A stretch of 8,493 nucleotides of DNA, taken from NCBI GenBank assembly GCA_023457035.1, contig JAEWNN010000015.1, positions 1-8,493 on the forward strand, given 5' to 3'. The stretch is from Verrucomicrobiota bacterium (lineage in GTDB: Bacteria; Verrucomicrobiota; Verrucomicrobiia; Opitutales; Opitutaceae). A program made the translations under genes and the position numbers. This document shows positions 1-6,018 of this stretch, in pieces (positions within the stretch are counted from its first letter, which is position 1; the number at the start of each line of letters is the position of its first letter). The notes under the pieces are model-generated. The model made no database searches, had not been told where the DNA came from, and worked only from the letters and a program-made list of their open reading frames with translations.

Positions 1-965
1 CCATCGTGCGCGTCATGCGGCCCGACCCGCGCGGCCAGCCCGGCTTCACCCTCTGCGACCCCGCCTGCGGCACCGGCGGCTTCCTCGTCTGCGCCTACGA
101 GTGGCTCGTCGCCGAGTCCGGCGGCAAATTCGACCGCGCCGACGCCGCCCGCATCCAGAAGAAGACCTACCACGGCCAGGACCTCGTCGCCCGCCCGCGC
201 CGCCTCGCGCTCATGAACCTCTTCCTCCACGGCGTGGAGCCCGCCATCCACCTCGGCGATACCATCTACGAGCCCGACCGCGGCGAGCGTTTCGACGTCG
301 TCCTCACCAACCCGCCCTTCGGCACCAAGGGCGCCAACCAGGCCCCCGACCGCGACGACTTCACCATCGAGACGAGCAACAAGCAGCTCAACTTCGTCCA
401 GCACGTCCTCTCCACCCTCAAGCCCGGCGGCCGCGCCGCCATGGTCCTGCCCGACAACTGCCTCTTCGAGGGCAAGGCCGGCGAAGTCTTCGAACTCCTG
501 ATGCAGGACTGCGCCCTGCACACCATCCTCCGCCTCCCCCGCGGCACCTTCACCCCGTACAGCCAGGGCGTGAAGGCCAACGTCATCTTCTTCCAGAAAG
601 GCCGCCCCACCGACCACGTGTGGATCTTCGACGCCCGCTCCAACGTGCCCGGCATCACCAAGAAGGACCGCCCGCTCACCCCCGCCCACTTCGCCGAATT
701 CGAGCAGTGCTACGGCCGCGACCCCAACGGCCTCTCCCGCCGCACCCCCGCCGAGCGCTTCCGCCGCTTCTCGCTCAGCGAGATCAAGGAACGCGGCTAC
801 AAGCTCGACGTCACCTGGCTCAAGGACGAGTCCTTGGAGGACGGTGACGACCTCCCCGAGCCGCAGGAACTCGCCACCGCCGCCGCCGCCGAGCTGGCCG
901 CCGTCGTGGCCGATCTCCAGTCCCTCGTCGCCCTGCTCGACACCGAAGAGGCCGCCGGGAAATGA
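1..965 (+). CDS. hsdM: Type I restriction-modification DNA methyltransferase subunit HsdM (3' part)
   Basis: This is the C-terminal part of the modification subunit of a type I restriction-modification system, which transfers methyl from S-adenosylmethionine to N6 of adenine. The gene runs in from the left edge; the first whole codon is at position 3 and about 320 residues are visible. The SAM-binding motif DPACGTGGFL lies near visible residues 18-28. The catalytic motif NPPFG (N6-adenine type, [DN]PP[YF]) starts at about position 309. Between them is GQDL followed by a LALMNLFLHG helix, typical of HsdM. The last ~35 residues are Ala/Leu/Glu-rich and probably form the helix that packs on HsdS. 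Missing at the left are the N-terminal helical domain and the segment just before motif I. The TGA stop overlaps the hsdS ATG as ATGA (962-965), which implies translational coupling. The identification is secure; target sequence and activity cannot be read from the DNA. Confidence 0.95.
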   Translation, partial: IVRVMRPDPRGQPGFTLCDPACGTGGFLVCAYEWLVAESGGKFDRADAARIQKKTYHGQDLVARPRRLALMNLFLHGVEPAIHLGDTIYEPDRGERFDVVLTNPPFGTKGANQAPDRDDFTIETSNKQLNFVQHVLSTLKPGGRAAMVLPDNCLFEGKAGEVFELLMQDCALHTILRLPRGTFTPYSQGVKANVIFFQKGRPTDHVWIFDARSNVPGITKKDRPLTPAHFAEFEQCYGRDPNGLSRRTPAERFRRFSLSEIKERGYKLDVTWLKDESLEDGDDLPEPQELATAAAAELAAVVADLQSLVALLDTEEAAGK

Positions 966-2623
966 AGTCCGCGAACCCCACGCCTCAGCGTCCCGCGCGC
1001 CCGCGCGGCGCGACGCCCGCCCCGGACCGCAAAGACGAAAATCTCACGCGGAGTCGCAGAGAACGCGGAGCGCCCCAATCTTCCGCCTCCGCGCACTCCG
1101 CGCCTCCGCGTGCGAACAATTCCGGAAAAGACAGAGGCTCACGCGGAGACGCGGAGAACGCGGAGGACCTGCCGGAAGGCTGGACCAGCGCGCCGCTCGA
1201 CGCGCTCGTGGAGTTCAATCCCAAGCATCCCGCCACGCTCGCCGACGACACTCCGGTGTCGTTCATCCCGATGCCGGCGGTGAGCGAGACCAGCCCGGTT
1301 CTCGACGTCAGCCAGACGCGGCCACTGGGCTCGGTCCGCAAAGGATACACGCATTTTGCCGACGGCGATGTGCTCTTCGCCAAGATCACGCCATGCATGG
1401 AAAACGGGAAGGGCGCAGTCGCCTCCGGCCTCAAGAACGGACTGGGCTGCGGCACCACCGAACTCGTCGTCATGCGTTCACGCGGCGCCGTCGATCCGCT
1501 TTTCCTCTACCGTTTCCTCGCTCAGCCGAGCATTCGCTCCGCCGCGAAGGACAGCTTCACGGGCTCGGCCGGCCAGGCTCGAGTGCCAGCCAGTTTCCTT
1601 AAGGAATTGGCAACGCCAATTCCTCCGCTGGCGGAGCAACGGCGGATCGTGGCGAAGCTGGAGGAGTTGCTGGGCAAGGTGGAGGCCAGTCGGCAACGCC
1701 TCGCGCAAGTCCCCTCGCTCCTGAAACGTTTCCGCCAAGCCGTCCTCGCCGCCGCCTGTTCCGGCCGCCTCACCGCCGACTGGCGCGCCCAGCGCGCCGC
1801 CACCGTCTATCCCTTCGCCGCCGAGTCGCCCGCCCTCGCCGTCGCCGAAGATCCAGCACCGTACGGCCGCTCCGTCTCCGCGCCCTCCGCGTCTCCGCGT
1901 GCGAATGATTCCGGAGAAGACAGTGACTCACGCGGAGCCGCGGAGAACGCGGAGGACCTGCCGGATGGCTGGAACTGGCGGAGCGTCGAGGAACTCGCGA
2001 AGATCGGGAGCGGGCAGAGTTCCGCCAAGGTTATCGCTGCATGCCAAGAGCAAGGAGACATCGCTTGGTTCAAAGTCAGCGACATGAATCTCCCGGGGAA
2101 CGAGAAAGAGATGATCACCAGCCGGTCATATCTCTCTGAAGCTTCGGCCCAAGAACTTCGGATGCGACGCTTCCCAAGCGGAACGATAGTCTTTCCCAAG
2201 AGAGGTGGGGCGATCTCGACCAACAAGAAACGCTTCCTGCCCAAACCGAGCTGCATCGACATGAACCTGATGGCGCTCACGCCTACAGGATGCGATGGGC
2301 GGTATTTCTGGCTGTGGTTTCTCACGATTGATCTCGGCCAAATGGCGGATGGTTCAAGCGTTCCCCAGATCAACAATCCGGATATCTTGCCGCTACAGGT
2401 TCCCGTTCCGCCCCTGCCCGAGCAGGAGGAGATCGTGCGGCGGGTGGAGGCGATGTTCGCGGTGGCGGACCGGCTGGAGGCGCGGTTCGAAACGGCCCGC
2501 GCACAGGTCGACCGCCTCGCCCCCGCGCTCCTCGCCAAGGCCTTCCGCGGCGAACTCGTCCCCCAGGACCCGCGCGATCCCCCCGCCTCCGCCCTGTTGG
2601 CGCAGCTTTGCGGCGAGAAATAA
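962..2623 (+). CDS. hsdS: Type I restriction-modification specificity subunit HsdS, two target recognition domains
   Basis: This is the DNA-recognition subunit of the type I system, 553 aa. Two half-repeats are visible. TRD1 starts at LPEGW (about residues 70-74) and runs to about 218; it is followed by the conserved helix starting PIPPLAEQRRIVAKLE and ending near SGRLT (270). TRD2 starts at LPDGW (333-337) and runs to about 482, followed by PVPPLPEQEEIVRRVE and a C-terminal helix ending in FRGELVPQD. Each half recognises one part of a bipartite target and the helices set the spacer. The ATG is chosen for the ATGA overlap with hsdM; no good Shine-Dalgarno is seen. Oddities: a ~69-residue N-terminal extension before TRD1 and a ~60-residue linker before TRD2, both low-complexity and both carrying the same palindromic DNA element translated in the same frame. 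TRD2 has much lower GC than the flanking helices. No hsdR follows downstream. Confidence 0.93.
   Translation: MKSANPTPQRPARPRGATPAPDRKDENLTRSRRERGAPQSSASAHSAPPRANNSGKDRGSRGDAENAEDLPEGWTSAPLDALVEFNPKHPATLADDTPVSFIPMPAVSETSPVLDVSQTRPLGSVRKGYTHFADGDVLFAKITPCMENGKGAVASGLKNGLGCGTTELVVMRSRGAVDPLFLYRFLAQPSIRSAAKDSFTGSAGQARVPASFLKELATPIPPLAEQRRIVAKLEELLGKVEASRQRLAQVPSLLKRFRQAVLAAACSGRLTADWRAQRAATVYPFAAESPALAVAEDPAPYGRSVSAPSASPRANDSGEDSDSRGAAENAEDLPDGWNWRSVEELAKIGSGQSSAKVIAACQEQGDIAWFKVSDMNLPGNEKEMITSRSYLSEASAQELRMRRFPSGTIVFPKRGGAISTNKKRFLPKPSCIDMNLMALTPTGCDGRYFWLWFLTIDLGQMADGSSVPQINNPDILPLQVPVPPLPEQEEIVRRVEAMFAVADRLEARFETARAQVDRLAPALLAKAFRGELVPQDPRDPPASALLAQLCGEK
1044..1070 (+). repeat. Extra single arm of the CGCGGAG-type palindromic repeat
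   Basis: This 27-nt copy of the right-hand arm begins TCACGCGGAG and ends GAACGCGGAG. It differs from the right arm at 1139-1165 at two bases (T for A, and CGCAGAG for CGCGGAG). It lies in the codons for about residues 28-36 of HsdS. It could pair with the left arm at 1087-1112 across a 16-nt loop, with 4 mismatches in 26, so that left arm has two possible partners. It looks like a decayed, half-complete copy of the element found at 1087-1183. Confidence 0.7.
1087..1183 (+). repeat. Palindromic element, copy 1, in-frame in hsdS before TRD1
   Basis: The left arm (1087-1112) is three CTCCGCG heptamers separated by 2 and 1 bases, then TG. The right arm (1139-1165) is its inverse, three CGCGGAG units; 23 of 26 positions pair. 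The 26-nt loop (1113-1138) has a small palindrome TTCCGGAA at 1120-1127. Homology to copy 2 continues through the codons for DLPEGW, so the shared block is 97 nt with 88 identities and no gaps. It is translated as about residues 43-74 of HsdS (RANNSG, AENAEDLPEGW). Whether the element was inserted or duplicated together with the TRD start cannot be told from one sequence. Confidence 0.85.
1876..1972 (+). repeat. Palindromic element, copy 2, in-frame in hsdS before TRD2
   Basis: This is the second copy of the element at 1087-1183, offset by exactly 789 nt (263 codons). Left arm 1876-1901, loop 1902-1927, right arm 1928-1954; arm and loop lengths are identical to copy 1, with 9 differences over 97 nt by hand alignment. 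The arms pair at 23 of 26 positions and the loop keeps the TCCGGA core (1910-1915). It is read in the same frame as copy 1 (residues about 306-337, RANDSG and AENAEDLPDGW) and sits in the linker between the first conserved helix and TRD2. Confidence 0.85.
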
Positions 2624-2642
2624 CTTCTACCCCAAAAACCCC

Positions 2643-2780
2643 ATGCCCCGAAAGTCATCCGAGAAAGTCCAAGGCCGGTTCTACTTCAAGCTCACCGACT
2701 CCGGGAACCTCCTCGGCGAGTATTCCAACCAGCTCATGGCTCGGAACGAACCCGAGTGCGCCCGAGAAAAGCGCCGCTGA
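2643..2780 (+). CDS. Small hypothetical protein, possibly a truncated gene remnant
   Basis: This 45-codon ORF starts at an ATG 19 nt after the hsdS stop, on the same strand. The product begins MPRKSSEKVQGRFYFKLTD and continues SGNLLGEYSN, ending in a charged tail. About 80% of codons end in G or C, similar to real genes here, which argues for coding origin. There is no visible Shine-Dalgarno; it could be read through coupling with hsdS. From memory, the stretch with FYFKLT, GNLLGE and SN resembles the N-terminus of a family of uncharacterised bacterial proteins that are longer than this, so the ORF may be the surviving 5' part of a broken gene. That family match is unverified. The open frame also extends upstream inside hsdS, but that part is a shadow of hsdS. 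Confidence 0.4.
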   Translation: MPRKSSEKVQGRFYFKLTDSGNLLGEYSNQLMARNEPECAREKRR

Positions 2781-2847
2781 GTTTTCCGGTACTATTCTGT
2801 CGCGGCCGCCCAACCGTCGCGTCGTCCACGAAACTACCGCGCCGCAA

Positions 2848-3015
2848 TCAGGCCCGCGCGCGGACGATCTTGCCGTCGTGCCAAGTGATCAGCGGCGTGC
2901 CGGTGCGGCGGCTGGTCTCGCGGGCGGTGCGGGCCGCGCGGCGCAGGGCGCGGGCGGCCGCGAGGTGGAGCGGCAGTTGGGCGGCTTTCGCGGTGGGACG
3001 GGTGGAGGTTCTCAT
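2848..3015 (-). CDS. Small basic protein coupled to the zeta-like kinase; candidate antitoxin or partner
   Basis: This 55-aa ORF is too short for a usual ORF cutoff. Its ATG (3015-3013) overlaps the stop of the upstream zeta-like gene as ATGA, indicating translational coupling in one mRNA. About 91% of codons end in G or C, strong coding character for this genome. The product is Arg/Ala-rich: a likely amphipathic helix over residues about 10-38, then a short C-terminal block TGTPLITWHDGKIVR that looks like a beta hairpin. No helix-turn-helix or other known antitoxin domain is recognised. Classical zeta antitoxins (epsilon, PezA) are encoded upstream, so this would be an unusual order if it acts as antitoxin. 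Existence of the gene is fairly well supported; function is inferred from position only. Confidence 0.68.
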   Translation of the reverse strand: MRTSTRPTAKAAQLPLHLAAARALRRAARTARETSRRTGTPLITWHDGKIVRARA

Positions 3016-3587
3016 GCGTTGCTGTCGATCAATTCAGGCTGACCGGAGGAATTGTCATAAACCGCCCAGGCATCCGCAAGCATCCTGTACGTGGTGCGGA
3101 AATTGGCCCAGCCACGGTGAAAACGCCGCCGGATCGACTCCGCCGGAACGTTGTGCCCGCCCTGTCGGACGCGCGCGGCCACCCGCGCCACAGCCATCTC
3201 CGCCGAGGGCAGCCGCAGAAAGACGATCTCGATCGAGTACCCCGCCCGTTTCATCCGGCGCAACCGCTCGGCCTGCCGCAGCCCACTGAGCGTGCTCTCG
3301 AACGCGAAACTCTCCCGCGCCTCGATCAGTCGGTCGATCTCGGCCAGAAAGAGCCGCCCGGCCGACAGCGACGCCAACTCGGGGTTGAAGGGCGAGATGC
3401 CGGCGGCGATGAGGTCGGCATTCACGAAACGCTCGATGCGCGCCTCCTTCGGCAGGAACTCGCGGGCGAAGGTGGTCTTGCCGGCACCGTTCGGGCCACC
3501 GATCACGACGCAGCGCAGGTCCGCTTTTCGCGCGCGCTTCGGTTTCGTGGCGCCGGTCTTGGCGCGCTTGGTCTTCACTTGGCTCAC
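3012..3587 (-). CDS. Zeta-toxin-like P-loop kinase / predicted ATPase
   Basis: This 191-aa protein belongs to the zeta-toxin-like P-loop group, whose best-known members phosphorylate UDP-N-acetylglucosamine and block cell-wall synthesis; many chromosomal relatives have no proven substrate. Walker A is GPNGAGKT at residues 31-38. FVNADLIA (54-61) supplies the Asp usually placed as catalytic base, FESTLSG (96-102) follows, and the Arg-rich RVRQGGHNVP then IRRRF (139-156) form the lid/substrate region. The N-terminal ~24 residues are Lys/Arg-rich and outside the core. The start is GTG at 3587: a stop codon lies four codons upstream and the next ATG is after the core begins, though GTG at codon 4 is possible. 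No clear Shine-Dalgarno is seen. The pseudouridine synthase gene ends 110 bp upstream on the same strand; the 55-aa ORF follows by ATGA overlap. Confidence 0.88.
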   Translation of the reverse strand: MSQVKTKRAKTGATKPKRARKADLRCVVIGGPNGAGKTTFAREFLPKEARIERFVNADLIAAGISPFNPELASLSAGRLFLAEIDRLIEARESFAFESTLSGLRQAERLRRMKRAGYSIEIVFLRLPSAEMAVARVAARVRQGGHNVPAESIRRRFHRGWANFRTTYRMLADAWAVYDNSSGQPELIDSNA

Positions 3588-3600
3588 GGCGGCGGATTAG

Positions 3601-3614
3601 CGGGGCAAACCCCG
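3601..3614 (-). terminator. Small GC hairpin between pseudouridine synthase and zeta-like genes
   Basis: CGGGG and CCCCG arms pair perfectly around a CAAA loop in the 110-bp gap. There is no T-run after it on the minus strand, so it is not a classical intrinsic terminator, and it lies only 13 bp before the zeta-like start. It could affect initiation as easily as termination. Confidence 0.2.
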
Positions 3615-3697
3615 AGCTTGGCAACTCGCGAGGCGACCGGGCCCGGCGCCGTTCGAGCACACCGACCCGCGCGGCGCCCACAGTCGAATCCGGCCGG

Positions 3698-4534
3698 TCA
3701 TCCGTTCGCCTGCAACGCCGCCACCACCGGGCGCGCCGCCGCGCCCATCCGCTGCACCGCGAAGACCGCGAGATCCTCCGGCAGCGCAGCTCGGAACACC
3801 TGCGGCTCGCCAGCCGGCGTGAGGTCGATCTCCGCGCAGTGCAGCGCTTGCCGCCGTAACAACAGCCGTGCCTCGAGCGCGGACGACCAGCCGGTCTCGA
3901 TGAACTCGAGGTAGAGCCGCTGGTCGGGTCCGTAGATCTTGTCGCCCACGAGCGGGTACCCAAGCCACTGCGCATGGGCGCGGATCTGGTGCTTGCGCCC
4001 GGTCTCGGTCGCGACCCGCGCCAGCGTGAACCCGCCGCCGACCGCGAGCGGCGCGAAACGCGTCACCGCCGGCTTGCCCTCACCGGCCGACACCACGCCG
4101 GTCTTCGCCGTCACGGGCCCGCTGAAGTCCGGGCCGAGCGGTTGATCCACGAGCGTCTCGGCGGCGAGTTCGCCGACGAGGATCGCGAGATAGGCCTTGG
4201 CGTAGCGACGCTTCGCCACCGCCCGCTGCAGCCGTTGCGCGGTGCGTTCGTCCTTGGCGATGAGCACCACGCCGCTGGTTTCGCGGTCGAGCCGGAAGAC
4301 CAGATGCATCGCCCCGCCCCCGAGATACTCCCGCGCCGCGCCGACCAGGCTCGACCACGGGCCGGCCTTCGAGGGATGGCAAACGACATCGCCCGGTTTG
4401 TTCAGCACCAGCAGACGCTCGTCCTCGTGCACGATCCAATCGCGCAGCTCCTCCGGCGCGATCAGACGGATCGCCTCCGGCGGCTGCTCACGCCGCGGCC
4501 ACGGCCCGATCGGGCGATCGTACCCGGAGCGCAT
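3698..4534 (-). CDS. RluA-family RNA pseudouridine synthase
   Basis: This 278-aa enzyme converts a specific uridine to pseudouridine in rRNA or tRNA. The catalytic motif RLDRETSG spans residues 81-88, with Asp83 the nucleophile. LVLNKPGDVVCHPS (42-55) is the usual N-terminal strand/loop, GRKHQIRAH (179-187) is the conserved substrate-binding stretch, and YPLVGDKIYG (193-202) follows. The residue before RLD is Phe rather than the more common His, as in some family members. No S4 domain is seen, so it is closer to the short RluA/RluC-like forms; the modified site cannot be assigned. The ATG at 4534 is chosen over upstream in-frame starts because AAGAGGAG lies 9 nt before it and the domain begins shortly after; the open frame continues to 4645 without family similarity. 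The stop of a 57-aa ORF overlaps this start (TGATG). Confidence 0.92.
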   Translation of the reverse strand: MRSGYDRPIGPWPRREQPPEAIRLIAPEELRDWIVHEDERLLVLNKPGDVVCHPSKAGPWSSLVGAAREYLGGGAMHLVFRLDRETSGVVLIAKDERTAQRLQRAVAKRRYAKAYLAILVGELAAETLVDQPLGPDFSGPVTAKTGVVSAGEGKPAVTRFAPLAVGGGFTLARVATETGRKHQIRAHAQWLGYPLVGDKIYGPDQRLYLEFIETGWSSALEARLLLRRQALHCAEIDLTPAGEPQVFRAALPEDLAVFAVQRMGAAARPVVAALQANG

Positions 4535-4707
4535 CACGCGCGGCTCCTCTTCATGCGCTCTTCGCTGGGCAGAACAATCGACACGCCCCGATCCTCCGGG
4601 TCCACGCCGCTCCCGGCAAGCACAGGTCCGGCCCGCCGGAAGCACTCCTCCTCCCGGGCCGGGACGCCGCTCCGCCCAAATCGGACCTCGACCGTGTCAC
4701 CGACCAC
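4534..4707 (-). CDS. Small hypothetical protein upstream of and coupled to the pseudouridine synthase
   Basis: This 57-aa ORF is too short for standard cutoffs and starts with GTG. The Shine-Dalgarno AGAGGAG ends 6 nt before the GTG, the best-placed one in the window, and a stop codon (TAA, 4713-4711) lies just upstream, so the start is well bounded. Its TGA overlaps the next ATG as TGATG. About 82% of codons end in G or C. The product starts MVGDTVEVRFGRSG, continues through VPAREEECFRRAG and ends with GVSIVLPSEERMKRSRA; it is a mixed acidic/basic soluble protein with no membrane segment. I do not recognise a family. The coupling suggests co-expression with the pseudouridine synthase, or a leader peptide that controls it. 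The start codon is only 22 bp from the divergent lipoprotein ATG, so its promoter would have to lie within that gene. Alternative: chance ORF in GC-rich DNA. Confidence 0.55.
   Translation of the reverse strand: MVGDTVEVRFGRSGVPAREEECFRRAGPVLAGSGVDPEDRGVSIVLPSEERMKRSRA
4544..4551 (-). promoter_or_regulatory. Ribosome binding site of the pseudouridine synthase gene
   Basis: AAGAGGAG on the minus strand lies 9 nt before the ATG at 4534 and decides the start. It falls inside the last codons of the small upstream ORF. Confidence 0.6.
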
Positions 4708-4713
4708 CGGTTA

Positions 4714-4720
4714 CTCCTCT
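4714..4720 (-). promoter_or_regulatory. Ribosome binding site of the 57-aa ORF
   Basis: AGAGGAG on the minus strand with a 6-nt spacer (TAACCG) to the GTG start at 4707. Most other starts in the window lack such a site, so its presence argues that the small ORF is translated. Confidence 0.5.
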
Positions 4721-4729
4721 TCCCGCCCC

Positions 4730-5995
4730 ATGCTCCGCCCCCTTCCCTTCGCTCTCCTGCTCCTCCCCCTCGTCCTGATCTTCGGTTGCAGCCGGCGCCC
4801 ACCCGCCGAGGAAGCCACCGGGCTCGCCGCCGAGATCTCGACCCTGCGCGCCGCTCTCCCCTCCGACCCGACAGCCGACGAGGCGGCCGCGATCGCCAAA
4901 CCCGCCAAACGCGCCGCCCGCGCCTACACCGCGCTCCAGGACCTCGAGACCGAGAACCCGGCCGATCCGGCGGTGGCCGCCGCGCGCGCCACGGCCGAGC
5001 CGGTCGCCAGCGAGATTCGGCGCATTCATCGGCTGGCGACCGAGCGCCATGACCTCTCCGATTTGATGGGCGGGCTGAAGGTCCGCGCCTATCGCGCGGC
5101 CCGTTCCCACGCCGTGCCGAAGCTGCTCGACGTGCTCGCCGCGGCGGCACGCCATGCCGCCGAAACCGACCTCGAGAGTCTCCCGCCACTGGTGCGCGAG
5201 GCCGCCGAACTCGCCGCCGCGCTGGCCGATGTCCGTCCCGGCGAGCCATCGACCACCACGCAACCCGCGCTCACCCGGGCCGACTGGCTCCGCGCGGCCG
5301 AGCGCATCGACTCGTTCAACCGCGCCGAGCCGCCGGAGTTCGCCCTCGGGCTCGCCCTGGCCCATGCGGTGTTGGGCAAGAGCGGCTTCGCGCTCGTCGA
5401 GCTCGAGCGGTGCGACGCCGCGAAATTCGAACCGGCGAGCCATGCCGCGCTGGTCCCGCTCGCTCGCGCCTTCGTCTTCAGCCGTCTCGGCTTCACCGCG
5501 CTGGCCGGCCGCGAGGCGTCCAAGATCTCCGGCGACACCGAGTCCGGCCGCCAGCTGCTCGCCGCCATCCATGCCACCCTCGCCTACTGCCACGCCGCCG
5601 AGAAGGACTGGCGCCAGATGGACCGCGAGCTCGGCGAAGCCGTGCGCATCTGGCCGGACAACCCGCTCGTGGTCTTCCTCGCCGGCGAACGGCTGCTGGC
5701 CGACGGCCGCCGGGAGGAGGCGCTCGAGACCTTCGGCCGCGTGACGGCCGGCACCGAAGCGGCCTGGTTGGCGCCACTCATCGAAGAACGCGTCCGGGCC
5801 GTGCGCGACAGCACGGGCGAGGTGCCAACGCTCGTCCTCGACAACAGCTTCATCCTGAAGGCGGCGCTGCTCTCGCTGCGGCAGGAGGCACGCGGCGCCG
5901 ACACCGGCCGGCTGTTCGCCAAGCTGTGCGACGCCGCGCAGCGACTGCCGGCCCTGCTCGGCCGGGAGGACGCGGCCGCGGCACCGTCACCATAG
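4730..5995 (+). CDS. Putative lipoprotein with helical, TPR-like repeats
   Basis: This 421-aa protein of unknown function has a clear lipoprotein signal: MLRP, a hydrophobic run of Leu/Pro/Val (residues 5-18) and the lipobox IFGC with Cys20 as the lipidation site. The mature part is almost wholly alpha-helical and Ala/Glu/Arg-rich. Residues about 203-265 and 277-345 read like degenerate tetratricopeptide units, with alternating Ala/Leu helices and a WPDNPLVVFLAGERLLADGRREEALETF-type helix-turn-helix pair (not spelled in full: WPDNPLVVFLAG at 308-319, then REEALETF at 328-335). Such proteins usually scaffold complexes in the periplasm or on a membrane. The ATG at 4730 is fixed by the signal peptide; no Shine-Dalgarno precedes it, only a pyrimidine-rich stretch. 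The frame stays open far upstream, but that part is antisense to the pseudouridine synthase. It ends 241 bp from the convergent secretion ATPase gene. Confidence 0.8.
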   Translation: MLRPLPFALLLLPLVLIFGCSRRPPAEEATGLAAEISTLRAALPSDPTADEAAAIAKPAKRAARAYTALQDLETENPADPAVAAARATAEPVASEIRRIHRLATERHDLSDLMGGLKVRAYRAARSHAVPKLLDVLAAAARHAAETDLESLPPLVREAAELAAALADVRPGEPSTTTQPALTRADWLRAAERIDSFNRAEPPEFALGLALAHAVLGKSGFALVELERCDAAKFEPASHAALVPLARAFVFSRLGFTALAGREASKISGDTESGRQLLAAIHATLAYCHAAEKDWRQMDRELGEAVRIWPDNPLVVFLAGERLLADGRREEALETFGRVTAGTEAAWLAPLIEERVRAVRDSTGEVPTLVLDNSFILKAALLSLRQEARGADTGRLFAKLCDAAQRLPALLGREDAAAAPSP

Positions 5996-6018
5996 TTCAC
6001 TCACTCCGGGAGGTCCGT

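Noticed and set aside
1044..1165. Repeat arms as a CRISPR array
   Set aside because: The units are inverted and lie inside a coding frame, with no regular repeat-spacer layout and no cas genes.
2295..2642. Upstream part of the 161-codon frame that ends at 2780
   Set aside because: It lies inside hsdS in another frame and is Arg/Ser/Pro-rich; only the segment after 2643 looks coding.
1807..2658. 283-codon open frame on the minus strand
   Set aside because: Antisense to hsdS; Ser/Arg-rich shadow without recognisable domains.
4535..4645. N-terminal extension of the pseudouridine synthase to 4645
   Set aside because: The extension has no family similarity, and a good Shine-Dalgarno precedes the ATG at 4534. 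The region is better explained by the 57-aa ORF in another frame.
3974..4729. Upstream extension of the lipoprotein frame
   Set aside because: This part is antisense to the pseudouridine synthase and has no protein-like motifs; the lipoprotein signal peptide fixes the start at 4730.
4697..5593. 298-codon open frame on the minus strand
   Set aside because: Antisense to the lipoprotein gene; Gly/Arg-rich composition typical of a shadow frame.
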